Part shown: positions 23,488 through 35,228 of the stretch, one piece after another
Position numbering within the stretch: the first letter of the stretch is position 1
Layout: each line of letters begins with the position of its first letter
Source of the DNA: Circinella umbellata
Taxonomy: Eukaryota > Mucoromycota > Mucoromycetes > Mucorales > Lichtheimiaceae
Reading direction: 5' to 3'
NCBI GenBank assembly: GCA_025093555.1
Contig: JAIWNF010000018.1
Coordinates: 744,001 to 808,000, forward strand
DNA length: 64,000 nt
The notes under the pieces: generated by a model
Told to the model about the DNA's origin: nothing
The model's input: the letters and a program-made list of their open reading frames with translations, nothing else
Database searches by the model: none
Position numbers and translations under genes: made by a program

Positions 23488-26400
23488 TTAGGCAGTCTCG
23501 CTCATTAACTCTACTTTTTCCTGTGATTGAGTAGGTGGTGAGATACTACTACCATGTCCCATACGACGGGCATATCGTAAAAGGACAACCATTGCGGCTG
23601 GTGTCATACCTTCTATTCGCTTCGCAGCACCTAATGTTTCAGGTCGTACTGTAGCTAATTTATGACGTACTTCATGTGATAATTGATTCATTCTACAAAA
23701 AGTATATATACGAGAGCATATCATTAGCATCATATTAAGAAAAGAAATAGAATAGAACCAATCAATTATTATAAATTACTTACGCTGAATATTCAAGATT
23801 AATATCTAATTTTAAGTTTTCATCCCGTTTCAATGCTGCAACTTCAGCTTCTTGGCGTTTCAAGAATGGTTTATAACGACCTAATGAATTTTTTTTACAT
23901 AATTTTTGAGATTATATGTACATATATATATATACCGTTGAACACAGACGGAAATAGAGAGAAAAAGCAATAATAATTGTATTCTGAATATATTTACCTT
24001 CTATCACTAATCGCTCTCGTAATGATCCATCCAAATGTTTCAATGATGGAATAACATCAAGCAGTTTTTCTCTGGAAACATCCGGTCGTGTCAACATGTC
24101 CATACCGCTAAACCAAAATATACAATATACAGATAAATATAATTGTATAAAAAAAAGGCTTCATAACATGCCTTCTTGATTACGTTTTTTGTTTCTTTGT
24201 GTAAAGTCTTACCTCCTAAGAACACCATTATCATTTGATTTTACTGATCCGGTGACGATACCCTCTTTAGCCCAAGCTTTTGGTGACATACGCAATTCTT
24301 CTAACGCTATTAACGCTTCATCCAAAGCTTTGACATTTTTTTCATGCTGTTGCCATCGTTCATTATGAACAACACCAACTTCATAACCTTTTTGAGTCAA
24401 ACGTAAATCAGCATTATCCGATCGTAACAATAATCGATATTCAGAACGAGATGTAAATACACGATAAGGCTCTTCGACGCCCTTAGTCACCAAATCATCA
24501 ATAAGTACACCGATATAGGCATCTGAACGATCAAGAATAAAAGGTTCCCGACCTAATGAGTTCAAAGCAGCATTAATACCAGCCATGATACCCTGAGCTG
24601 CAGCTTCTTCATAACCAGTAGTTCCATTAATTTGACCAGCCAAGAAAAGACCGCTGATACGTTTTGTTTCTAATGTGGATCGTAATTCACGTGGATCAAT
24701 ATGATCATATTCAACACCATAACCTAAAAAATATACAAAGCAATGTCAGTATAAACTACATCCTGTTTTTTTTTCTCTTGTTACTTTTTCTTTGAAAATT
24801 TTACTTACCAGGCATAGTCATATCCACATTTTCTAAACCTTTAATCATCCTTAAGAAATTAAGTTGAATATCTTCAGGCATAGTGTTTGAAATTCCATTA
24901 GGATAAACGATGTGATCATCAAGTCCTTCTGGTTCTAACCACATTGTATGACTTTCTTTTTGTTTGAAACGTCTAATTTTACTTTCTAGAGATGGACAAT
25001 ATCTGTTTAAACCCTCTTGATCAGCATTTTTTTTTCTTTCAGAAACAAACCCTCGCCTTTTTTAATTAAGCAGAATAGAATCAAAATGATTTATCCTACC
25101 TTGGTCCATTTACGGTTTCACGGATATGAATACTCTTATCAAAGTTTTCTTCAACATATTGATGAACTTGAGGATTTGTACGTGTTTGATGGCATAAGAT
25201 TTGTTGATCCTGTTCCCAAATAAGAGATGAATTAGTATGATTTTTACTTGGTTCAGTTATAAAAAAAAAGAATAGTACTTACAGCATAAGGTACAGTTTT
25301 ATGAAGATACGAAAAGGGCATGGGTGGATCATCTCCTCGTTGAATTTCTAATCCTTCATAATTAATCGTTCGACCATCCAATCGAGGAGGTGTACCTATA
25401 AAAAGTCATATTCGTCCCAACTTATTGTTTAGATATAAGTCTATATCTTAACTAACGAGCGATAATATCAATCCTTTTTTTTTCTAACCCATAGTTACTA
25501 TTAATATTATTACCTGTTTTCAATCGTCCCAATTTAAATCCTGCCTGTCGTAACGATCTTGATAATCCATTGGATGGATCTTCACCAAGACGTCCTGCTG
25601 GCCAGAATTTTAAACCTAAATGAATTTCTCCACCGAGAAAAGTACCAGTTGTAATAACAATGTTTGGAGCATAAATTGTTTGTCCATTTTCTATACAATG
25701 CAAAAAAAATTAGTTGTTTATTATTAACGAAGTTTGTTTATATATGCATAAAACGTAATGCGAGTATATATCTGTCACACACACACACACACACAATCAC
25801 ATTTACTAAACATATTAAAAAAATTAAGAATTGAACGGAAGGGGGGGGAGGAAAAAACAATAAATAAATAATTATTATTTCTTACCTAACCGAATTCCCT
25901 GAACAGTAGAAATAGCACCTTTTTCTTTAATTGTATTATGTTCATTTTCAGTTTCACCATTACTCAAAATAAGATCTGCAACACTTCCTGCAGAAATGGT
26001 TAAATTTGGATAATCTTTTAAATATTCTTGTAAATGTTTTTTATATAATTTTCGATCAATTTGTGCTCGAGGTCCCTACAATAAAGAATATATTAGCAGT
26101 TGTTTATATAGGTTATATATAAAATATTTAATATATTTACATAGACAGCAGGACCCTTGGATCGATTGAGGACCTTAAATTGAATACCGGACAAATCTAA
26201 ATAATTGTTTGTTTTAATATAAATATATTTTTTACTTTATTTAATTTGTTATTCTTTTATACTTTACCAGAGATACGACCACAAACACCATCTAAGGCAT
26301 CAATTTCTCGAACTAATACACCTTTACCTACACCTCCAAAAGACGGGTTACAAGACATTTCACCTTTTTTATATATATATATTTTATAGAAATCAAATAA

Positions 26401-26695
26401 TTTAGTTTTCCATTTGTTACTTTATTATTATTATTCTACATTCGACCATTTTTTCAAAATCACAATGATAGTTTGATTATACAATACCAATAGTATCTGT
26501 ATTTTGAGTGATCAAGAGTGTCCGTGCACCAACTCTTGCAGCAGCTGAACATGCTTCAGTTCCAGCATGTCCACCGCCAATAACGATAACGTCATAATCA
26601 TTTTGTTTTTGTTGAGTGTGATTTAAGCGTCGAGTAATAATTGATCGTTTAGCAAAACTCGATCGTTTAGCAATGAATCGGATCGACCGATGCAT
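23488..26695 (-). CDS. MTO1: mitochondrial tRNA uridine 5-carboxymethylaminomethyl modification enzyme (MnmG/GidA family)
   Basis: Twelve exons (26488-26695, 26268-26363, 26141-26196, 25886-26075, 25514-25690, 25283-25395, 25100-25209, 24809-25002, 24213-24723, 23998-24107, 23784-23880, 23488-23692), all phase-compatible, give 688 residues, the usual length. A basic N-terminus ([16 protein letters not shown]) fits a mitochondrial presequence. Family landmarks in order: FAD-binding [94 protein letters not shown], and [15 protein letters not shown] near the end. With MSS1 (GTPase) it installs the wobble-uridine modification on mitochondrial tRNAs. Introns are short; one contains a (CA)n tract (about 25776-25794). 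Confidence 0.96.
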
Positions 26696-26920
26696 AATTA
26701 TTATTATTTTAAAGTTGACAAAAGGAGAAAGTTTTGCAAAAAAAAAGGACAAACACAAACTCCTGTTTCCCCTCTGTTACACCTTTTTTTTTTATACGGC
26801 CGCTCTCTCTTTCTCTCTCTCTCTCTCATTTTTTCTTTTTTCTCTTTTCGGAAAATTTATATTACGCTTTAACTCTTTTTATCTTTTTCTTTTCATACAA
26901 TAACAATCACTCTATTAAAT
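26696..26920. promoter_or_regulatory. bidirectional promoter between MTO1 and the GNAT-like gene
   Basis: Only 225 bp separate the two divergent start codons, so both promoters must share it. It includes a CT-rich tract (about 26802-26827) on the plus strand, similar to those before the next plus-strand start (27669-27690, 27828-27845). CT-rich leaders are common just upstream of fungal starts. Confidence 0.55.
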
Positions 26921-27550
26921 ATGGAACAACACATTCGAGAATATAAAATTGAGGATGAGGATGCAGTACGACAATTATATTGGGAAGCAGCTCAACAACA
27001 TCGTAATCGACACATTATAAACACTCTGTTACAACGACAAAGTGTACGAAGAACTTGGCAAGCAGGACTAGTTGGTTTACTCAGCTTACACTTGGCAACG
27101 GCGAAAGGAACAGGAGGACGCGCTTTACTCATGTTGGAATTAGCATTATGGAGTTGTGGTGTTGGTATGGGTTGGTATATGTGGATACGTAACGAATGGG
27201 AAAATCAAATTAAAAAGCATAGTATTTGGATGGCTGAACGATTACAACATATTCAACAAAATAATATAAAGAATAATGCTTGGGTAATGGAAGTAGATCA
27301 AAAAGAAGGTGAAGAAAAAGAGAAAGAAGGAAAGAAAAAGAACAAGTTGATAGGAGCGGTAGCGCTTGAATATCAACAAGAGGAGCATGAAGGAAGGATA
27401 CAAAATTTGACAGGTGTTGAATCAAGAATTGAACTAGCTTTGGTTAGAACAGTGATTCAATTCGCCCGGGATCATGGTATTAAAGTGATTGCTACATGCC
27501 GTGATGATGCAAAGTGGTCCGAATGTTGTTTTTCTTTGGTCCATTCTTGA
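26921..27550 (+). CDS. GNAT-like N-acetyltransferase with two membrane segments (NAT8-type layout)
   Basis: Single exon of 209 codons. The N-terminus IREYKIEDEDAVRQLYWEAA has the start typical of GNAT domains. Two hydrophobic segments follow (about residues 45-63 and 68-90, with LLMLELALWSCGVGMGWYMW). After a Lys/Glu-rich loop comes LIGAVALEYQ and ELALVRTVIQFARDHGIKVI, resembling the acetyl-CoA-binding beta-strand and helix. The strict Q/RxxGxG/A loop is not obvious, so activity is uncertain. This membrane-inserted layout resembles NAT8-like ER acetyltransferases. The end CCFSLVHS is abrupt; another frame downstream reads LFFFGPFLNKPDAF, so a small error or 3' intron could have changed the C-terminus. 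Confidence 0.6.
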   Translation: MEQHIREYKIEDEDAVRQLYWEAAQQHRNRHIINTLLQRQSVRRTWQAGLVGLLSLHLATAKGTGGRALLMLELALWSCGVGMGWYMWIRNEWENQIKKHSIWMAERLQHIQQNNIKNNAWVMEVDQKEGEEKEKEGKKKNKLIGAVALEYQQEEHEGRIQNLTGVESRIELALVRTVIQFARDHGIKVIATCRDDAKWSECCFSLVHS

Positions 27551-27874
27551 ACAAACCAGACGCATTTATTATTTTCTATTATATAATCCTCCTTTTGTTA
27601 TTGTTTTTTATTCTCTATTTTTTTTTATTTATTTTTCTTCTAATTTGATATCTCTATTCTACCATTCATCTCTCTCTCTCTCTCTCTCTTTTTATCTTTC
27701 TTTATTTTGACATATCATATATACAATCAACTATTATTCCCGGGTCTTTTTTTTCTTCTCTCCTTTTCCTCTCTCTAACTCACATTACCTACACATACCA
27801 CATTCATATATACTAAAACGTACATACACTCTCTCTTTCTCTCTTTTCTTTTCTTTTTTCATTCCACAAAGATT

Positions 27875-29242
27875 ATGTCTTCTCAAACTGCTTTGCATAA
27901 TCTTCAAATCCCTTCACATGCACCCATCCATCATCTTTTTTCACCAACTACCTTAGCTCATGACCTTTCTTATGTTGATAATACATATTATGAATCAGCT
28001 GATTCTGATTCTCGATCGTCATCACATAGTCCTACCGATAGATCATATTCGAAAATGACAGAAAAATCACAACAATCCATTACTCGTATGCATACAGTGA
28101 CATTTAACCGAGCCATTAACGTATTATCGTCCATCTCGCGGTTGGATCTGTGAGAATTCCTAACTTTTTTTTTTCTTTCAATCAATTTCTCTTTCTCTTT
28201 CTTCTTCTCTCTCGGTGTGTGTGTGTGTGTGTGCTTTGTGTCAGGTGCTGGAGGGGTGGGAAGAGATAGTGTCAACATAATAAATAAATGAAAATTGCTA
28301 TAGTTATTGTTACCTAGCAAACGAAAACAGGGAGAAAAATAGGGGAGACAAGGACTTTTAAGAGCGTATATTATATACACAATAATAATTATAACTACTA
28401 ATCTGTCAAATTTTATAATCAACCAACTTTATTACGATATATACATTTATAGACGCGCTGTCGGTCTCTATGTTATACCACCCCAACTAACAACATTAAC
28501 ACGATTAACGTTACTCGACTTGTCTTATAATCGATTGGAATCATTACCTTCGTCAATAGGTCACCTTAAACATTTACGACAACTCAACTTGGCCCATAAC
28601 CGACTTGCTGAAATTCCTCGTGTCATTCCAACTTTAAAAAAACTCACCTATCTCGACCTATCTTACAATATGTTTACTGAAGTTCCATTAAGTTTATCCA
28701 TGTTGAAACATTTAACCCATCTTGATTTATCTTATTCATATATTGATGCTGTACCAGCTGAATTATTACGATTATCCATTGCTACCATAAAAACAGAGGG
28801 ATGCCCTCAATTACAAGAAAAAGTAGCAGAATTCACGCATTCATTGGCTCATAATCCACCTAGTTTGGCGGAAATATGCGCGCGTCAATTGGTTGTGTCG
28901 CATAATATTATAATTGATAGTGGTGACAATAAAAGCAGTAACAAAAAAAAGAAAACAAATAAAAAACAACGATCTAGTAGTAGTAAAAAAAGAAGTATAT
29001 TTGATCAAGAAAAGCAACAAGAACAGCCAGAGGATTTACCAGATCATTTACAAAACTATATTGGCCAATCAAAGGCGTGCTTTTACTGTGGAGAACCCTA
29101 TTTTGATAATCCTGTTATGCGATATCGTATTGTTCAACAACATGATGGTAGTTGTGTACCGATACGATATAATTTATGTTCTGCTCATTGGAGTGATGAT
29201 CAAGATAGAATTTTAGCATTATTTTCACGACATTCTTCTTGA
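27875..29242 (+). CDS. leucine-rich repeat protein with C-terminal CxxC...CxxH zinc-like site
   Basis: Exons 27875-28149 and 28453-29242 give 354 residues; the splice completes a Leu codon. The N-terminal 90 residues are Ser-rich and likely disordered. About four LRRs follow (LTLLDLSYNRLESLPSSIG, LRQLNLAHNRLAEIP, LTYLDLSYNMFTEVP, LTHLDLSYSYIDAVP). After a Lys/Ser-rich linker the C-terminus holds ACFYCGEPYFD and YNLCSAHWSD, a conserved four-ligand arrangement I know from fungal LRR proteins of unknown function. There is no membrane segment or signal peptide, so it is probably a cytoplasmic or nuclear adaptor. The 303-bp intron is long for this window and contains a (GT)n tract. Confidence 0.85.
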
Positions 29243-30045
29243 TTTTTTTTAGATATATTATTAGCATATCATTATTATTATTTTCTGTACTAGTCAAACA
29301 TTATCATCATATTAATCATTTTTAACGAAAACAAACCATCTTTCATTATATTATATTGCATCATATTACTATCTAATTCTATTCACATTCATACTCTTAA
29401 TAATAATACCTTCTCTTTTTACGTAATCTTGGTTACATGAACGTGGCACTTTTTTTTTATTTCTTTCTTGCTATAATAATACCCTTTACATTTTTATTTT
29501 CATGGCTTTTTTTTATTCTCTTCAAGGTAAAAGAAATCATTACCAATTTTGTTCCTTTTTTTTTTCTGCAAAAAGCGTGGGGTTAGTTTTTTTTCTCAAT
29601 ATAATGAATTTTTTATTCCCCTGCCAACTTTTTAATAGAAGCTGTCTTCTACTGACAGTTATTTTATGAGCCCTGTTGTCTGTGGTAAAATGACAAAAGA
29701 CCAGTAAAAACCCCCCTTTTCCATTTATCCCTGACCCCCGCGACTTTTGTACATTTTATTACTATTATTATTATTTATCTAGTGCTAACTCTTTCTATAT
29801 ACCCTATTATTTTATAACAGACATATTCAACATCAAGGGTACGTAGATAACAAATCCTACCACAATTCCTTCTTTGTCAATTCTCAAGTAACCCATGTCA
29901 CCATATATAAAAGAAATGGAAAGACTGAAAATGCTCGATGGGTTTTTTATTTTATTTTTATTTGTTGTTGTTTATCGTTTCATTTATAATTTAGCCCTAC
30001 CACACTTATTATATTTTTCAAGAAAAAAAAAGAAAACTCACAATC
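29243..30045. other. intergenic region upstream of the thaumatin-like gene
   Basis: AT- and pyrimidine-rich spacer. A TATA-like box, TATATAAAAG, lies at 29904-29913, about 135 bp upstream of the next start codon. No gene is seen. Confidence 0.5.
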
Positions 30046-30888
30046 ATGCGTACAACTGCTCTTGCATTTGCTGCCGCTCTCTTTATTAGTTCCTCATGTG
30101 TTCAAGGTTATGGTTTTGGTTTTGCTACCGAAGGTAGCACTGCTGGTGGTAACAAAGAAATCACAATCAAGAATAATTGCAAAGACACTATTGGTGTAGG
30201 TGTTCTTACCAATGGCCAGTCTCAACCAGAAAAATCTTTTGATTTATCCCCAGGATCAAGTCAAACCATTACCAAGAGTGATAAATGGGGTGGTCGTGTA
30301 TGGGGACGTCATGGATGTGAAGGTAAATCTACGGGTAGTTGTGGCACTCCCGGTACTGGTAATCCTGCTTCTTTGGCCGAATTTTTCTTCAAAGGATCTG
30401 GAGATCATGACTATTATGACATCTCCTTAGTGGATGGATATAATCTTCCAATGACTATTACACCTAAATCAACGGGTGGTGGTGATGGTAAATATAAGTG
30501 TGGTAAGGCATCATGTGATGTACCCGATTGTCCCAAGGATTTTGCTATTACAGATGATAAAGGCAATGTGATTGGATGTCAAAGTTCTTGTTCAAAAAAT
30601 AACTCGGATGAGGATTGCTGTAAAGGTAGTCATGATGACCCTAATATCTGTAAGCCTGACAAACAATCGCAAAGTGTCAAAGAGGCTTGCCCAGATGCTT
30701 ATTCTGTAAGTATTATCTTACTATTAGGAGTGAGATATTAAAGCTTGTTTTACATGGAATAGTGAATAATAACTGAGTCAATTCTATTTTATTTTCTACT
30801 TTTGATATCATAAAAATAGTTTGCCTATGATGACCAAACAAGTACATTTAACTGCCAAGAAAATAGCTATGAAGTTACCTTCTGTTAA
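30046..30888 (+). CDS. thaumatin-like (PR-5 family) secreted protein
   Basis: Exons 30046-30705 and 30820-30888 give 242 residues. The signal peptide covers residues 1-21 (ALAFAAALFISSSCVQG). The thaumatin fold is evident from ITIKNNCKDTIGVGV, the Arg-containing RVWGRHGC, and LAEFFFKGSGDHDYYDISL plus VDGYNLPM, where the acidic cleft residues sit. Cys pairs such as KCGKASCDVPDCPKDF and the ending AYDDQTSTFNCQ...VTFC complete the disulphide scaffold across the intron. Fungal members bind or cleave beta-1,3-glucan and act at the cell wall. The neighbouring GH16 gene is also a wall-glucan protein, so the two may share a role, but they are not an operon. Confidence 0.92.
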
Positions 30889-31749
30889 TAATCTTTCATG
30901 CCATTATATATATATATGTATATGTATTCTCTTTTTTTATTTATTTATATTATATAATACGACTCTCAAGTGAAAAAAAAACTGTAATATTATACACAAT
31001 AGCACATCTTCATTTTTTTTTTTTGTAATAAATTATTTCTTTGTGCATTCAACAACTGATTATATAAAAGTCCACTTTTTCAGTATTCATTGAATGGGAC
31101 TTTTTAAAACATGACATCCACATGTATATGAAATTAGAAAAAACACTACAGGGGATAATAACATAACTATGCTATACACATGGAGGAGACACGCACCAAT
31201 ACATCTTCAACCTTTTTATCCAAATGACATTTTGGTTATTTGTAAGTTATGTAACAGGTAAAGGTTGCCATGAGAGCAAAATAAAACTATATATGTATAA
31301 AATCAATTATTAATATTTGTGGTTCTAACAAAAGCAAATGTGTTTCCATTATATGTTTCGTTCATATATATAAAAGAAGTAATAATATCATTATACATAA
31401 TTTATGCAACAAGCTATTACATATATCGTTGGGGGGGGGAGAAGGAAATTGAAAAAAATTACTAGCTACTGTTGCATAAATATATTCTTACCCATGTCTT
31501 TTCGTATACTAGTTTATCAGGGGCATTTATATTTGAAGAAGCACTTAACATACAATAACCCCCTCCCCATGATTTCTTAAAAAAATTAACCCAGTGAAAT
31601 TTTTACATGTAACAAAAAAAAATGTTAAGACTATACACACTTATTATAATTTTTATTTGTAAGTTGGATTATATATAGAAGATTTATGTGGTAAAAAGTG
31701 TACAAGTTGATGACAATGACAGTAATAAATAAATAAATAGAAAAAAAGA
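30889..31749. other. intergenic between convergent genes
   Basis: 3' flanks of the thaumatin-like and GH16 genes. AT-rich, with a poly-G tract near 31430-31440. Nothing coding is seen. Confidence 0.5.
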
Positions 31750-33080
31750 CTAGGTAAATATAAAAGTGATTAAGATTACAATAATTGCGGTCATCATCAA
31801 TAATAAAGATGAAATTATCTTTTGATTTGGAGGAGCAGCAGCAGCAGCAGTAGAATCTGTATCTGTTGGTTTTTCATTGTTTCCGTTATCCTTTGATGAC
31901 GAATCTGGAACCATTTTTTTATTCATGATATCTAAAAAGAGATAACCAAAATGTTAATTAATCAAAAAAAAAGATACTAATAGTAAAGTTTGTTATAAGT
32001 ATAATCTATATGTACCTGCTATAGAGCATGGTTTACTTGAACGTTGACATGCTGGAGGAGCTGTGGCCTCGGATGAATTGAAAAATAGGGTTAAGTTTGC
32101 TAATGAAAGTGTTGCATCTTGTGCTGGAGGTAATCCACTGTAATTTGGATTACCATCTGTCCAATGATTTATAAGAACTCTACCAGGTGCATCAGGAATA
32201 TTTTGATTAATTCGATTCGCTTCTTCGCCATCCAGATAGTAAGTAACATCTTCCGGTGTCCAGTCAAAGCGATATTCATGGAATGCCTATAACATATACA
32301 ATAATATATTATATTTATTTAAGAATATTTTAACATCCATTCGTATAATCCATTTTTCACTGTATATGTATATATCTTACAGAAGTTGGATCAAAAGGCA
32401 ATGTATGTTTATCGTTCGTTAAATTAGATGCTGAACCATCTTCATTATAAATTTGTGGTTGGACAGAGAAATATGTTTTCCACGGGTTTTGGATCCGACT
32501 TAACGACTCCATATCGATTTCACATGTATTATTTTTAAAGAAAAAGAAAGCAGCCACAGTACCAGGTTCAGATGATGTTTTCATACTTGCTCTAAATGTA
32601 CCATATAAAATATCTTGTCTATATATTACATATAATTAGTAAAATGCATAACATATAATCATCTTCCCATTCTATTTGTTTGTATATACATAGATACCTT
32701 CTTGTACCAAAAGAGGCTGAAGTAAAACCATCATTATCCGTTTTTTTAACATTTAAATGAATTCCATTATCTCCAATGACTTGCACATTATTAGGATCAA
32801 AAATACGATCAATTGTATTAACATGTTTAGCAGGTACGGTATAATCCATTACAAGATAATTTTTATCTTTTTGAAGATCGGCACTGTAACTTGCATAATC
32901 AGCGTACCAAATTTCACTCCACACCCGATCATATTCATCCTGAAATCCACAGTCGCACACAACTGGCTCTTGTGCAACAACCGTATTACCAGATATTTGC
33001 ATAATAGCAATGGATGACAATAAAGTGTAACTTAATTTTATCCATTTTTTTCTTGATGATGCTATTGTTGTTGTAAACAT
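31750..33080 (-). CDS. glycoside hydrolase family 16 protein, probably GPI-anchored
   Basis: Four exons (32698-33080, 32381-32618, 32016-32286, 31750-31931), all phase-compatible, encode 357 residues. After a signal peptide (LSYTLLSSIAIMQISG) the GH16 jelly roll follows: YGTFRASMKTSSEPGTVAAF, the catalytic signature CEIDMESL (ExDxE, with nucleophile and acid/base Glu), and FHEYRFDWTPEDVTYYLDG. The end is a Thr/Ala/Pro linker and a long hydrophobic tail (SLLLMMTAIIVILITFIF), consistent with a GPI signal or a membrane anchor. GH16 enzymes of this type act on beta-1,3(4)-glucans or as wall transglycosylases, so a role in cell-wall remodelling is likely. The exact linkage specificity cannot be read from the sequence. 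Confidence 0.93.
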
Positions 33081-33719
33081 GATTACTCTTTTTTTTTACT
33101 TTGTATATTTTTTATGTATTTGTATATGATTTTCAGGATAGATTAAAATATAGAAGAGAAAAATAAATAAAAAATAAATAACAAACGAAAATCAAAAGAG
33201 TTTTGTTTAGACTTTGTATAGACCATTTTAGGTTGATCGACAAAAAAAACAAACAATTTTTTATTATTTTGGTTCCGGAAAATAATTTACTTATTCACCT
33301 CGCCTTTAGTGGACTAACAACATTTTTTTTTAAAAGGAATAAGTAGTGATGATGATGAATGATTATGTGGCACGAGGTTTGCTATAATTGTTTAATCAGT
33401 TTCTCTAGTGATCAACGAGAGGCGGGAGAAGAGATAAAATGAAATCCAAGAGGCCACGTAAAGGTGACGAATATGCGGGGGTCGGAGGGGGACCGACAGT
33501 TGCTATTCAGTTGATTCTATTGGAAAAAAATCAATTGATTGGACCACATGCTTTGAAATCTAACAAATTGTGTTTGTAAAGCCGCGTCAGCAGTCGTAAT
33601 CCTCCGTTTCCAAAAACATGGATCTCCGCAATAAGGAAAAAAAAATAAATAAATAAAAGAAACTATATATTACTTTTTTAATCTTACTTCTTTTTTTTAT
33701 ATATCAAAACTAATCAAAA
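33081..33719. promoter_or_regulatory. divergent promoter region with two inverted CCAAT boxes
   Basis: Separates the GH16 start (minus) from the small CxxC gene (plus). ATTGG, the reverse complement of CCAAT, occurs at 33519-33523 and 33538-33542, within GATT-rich flanks. A GC-rich patch at 33470-33495 stands out from the AT-rich background. Function is inferred. Confidence 0.4.
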
Positions 33720-33986
33720 ATGTGTATGCGAACTACTTGTAACAAATGCCAAAAGTATACCTGGAAGGGTAAGTTATATAATCAAAAAATACATTGTTCA
33801 TTGATAGTTAAAAAAAAGAAAGAATATATGTAAAATAAAAAAATAAAAAGAGAATTTGCTGTCAACTAATGCATGACGGTCTTTCTTATTTTGATATAAA
33901 TAGGTTGTGGCCAACATATCAAGCAAGCATTGGCTGGTTTGAAGGAAGACGAAATTTGCAAGTGTGAAAACCCTGACAAGAAATGA
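33720..33986 (+). CDS. 43-residue Cys-rich conserved small protein
   Basis: Two exons, 33720-33768 and 33904-33986, join in frame to a 43-residue product. It begins MCMRTTCNKCQKYTWKGCG and ends EICKCENPDKK. Paired CNKC and CKC sites with the intervening CGQH suggest a metal-binding or disulphide knot. Short proteins starting M-C-x-K/R-T-T-C-x-K-C and containing W-x-G-C-G-x-H are widespread in fungi and lack a known role; this one fits that pattern. The intron falls inside a Gly codon. It has no signal peptide, so it is intracellular. Too short for simple ORF calling and easily missed. Confidence 0.8.
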
Positions 33987-34296
33987 GAAGAAAGCGCCCT
34001 CTTATTACCGCTTCTTATGCTTCTCATTATTTACCTCATTTATCGTTTCTTTACCTCTTCTTCATAAGTTGTAATATAAAAACAACTAACTATCGCACAT
34101 TATCCATTACTCCATAACAATTCCTCCTTAATTAAGAATAACTTCTTATTAGTTAAAATAATAACAATAAACAATAAATAAGAAATTATATAATAATTTA
34201 TATTTGTTTTTTCATAATTGATGTATTTTATTTACTTTTTATTGGGGAACGGGGGAGATCAAAATGCCTGAGTTTTTATTATTATTATTTTGCTTT
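33987..34296. other. intergenic between convergent genes
   Basis: 3' flanks of the small CxxC gene and the prohibitin gene; AT-rich, with an (ATT)n run near 34276-34290. Nothing else is seen. Confidence 0.5.
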
Positions 34297-35024
34297 TTAA
34301 ACACCAAGATTCAAAAGCATGTTAGTACCATTATCCTTGCCACTAGGCAAGTAAGTAACATTTCGTGAAGCAGCTAATGTAGCAGCAATTTCCTTGGAAG
34401 CTTCAATACGACGGAAATCAACCAAACCTTCGCCAGCCTTTTCTAAAGATTTGCTAATCAAATCAGCAGCAGCGGAATCACCTTCAGCACGAATGACAGC
34501 TGCTTGTTGTTCTTGTTCAGCACGTTCAACAACAAAGCGTGCACGCTCAGCTTCTTGTTGAGCAATTTGCTTTTGTTCAACAGCGTTGGTAAATTCACGA
34601 CCGAATGTCATATGAGTCTAAAACCAAAATAGTTTATAATTTTAGTGTCTTTCCCTTTCTCTACCCTGTTCCCCAAAACACTCGTGTCGGATAACACATG
34701 GTCAGATGTCCCTGTGTGATATAGGCGCGTACACAATAATTTTTTCACCATATGTCTATCCAAAATAAAAATAAATAAAAGCCACTTACAATAGAAACAT
34801 CTTCCAATGCAAGGTTAAAGTCTCTCGCACGCTTATACAATTCTTCACGAATTTTAGCTGAAACAACTTCACGTTGAGTAATCAATTCACTAGCATCGAA
34901 TTGAGCGACAACAGCCTTTAAAACTTCGTTACCAATAGATGGCAAAACTCTTTCATCATAATCAAGACCCAAGTTTTGATAAATGACAGGCAATTGGATG
35001 ATAATAAACACAGGTAATATTCCG
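34297..35024 (-). pseudogene. PHB1: prohibitin-1 (PHB1), N-terminal half missing
   Basis: Two exons are clear: 34790 to about 35024, and 34297-34617. They encode [47 protein letters not shown] across the intron, and the coiled-coil end [18 protein letters not shown] to TYLPSG...LLNLGV. This is PHB1 rather than PHB2: it ends in TYLPSG and reads [10 protein letters not shown]. Homology stops abruptly just before QLP; the preceding codons (GILPVFIII) do not match the expected RVLxRP region, and no membrane anchor or DGGHRAV-like segment is found upstream to about 35500. A possible first exon MAQSLYYL lies near 35186. Either an internal deletion removed roughly 110 codons, or there is an assembly error near the poly-C/T tract at 35041-35062. 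Confidence 0.7.
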
Positions 35025-35228
35025 CTATGATAAAAATTTCTCCCCCCCCTTTTTTTTTTCTTTTCCCCTCTCTTTATTATAACCAAGCTTCACTTTCTTC
35101 GTGCTGCATTTACTGCTTGTCCTTCTTGTACTGAATACCATAATAACCATGGTTTTTTTTACAAGATAATACAGCGATTGTGCCATACTGGTAGACGAAA
35201 AGTGAGGTTTATAATATAAAAATACCAC

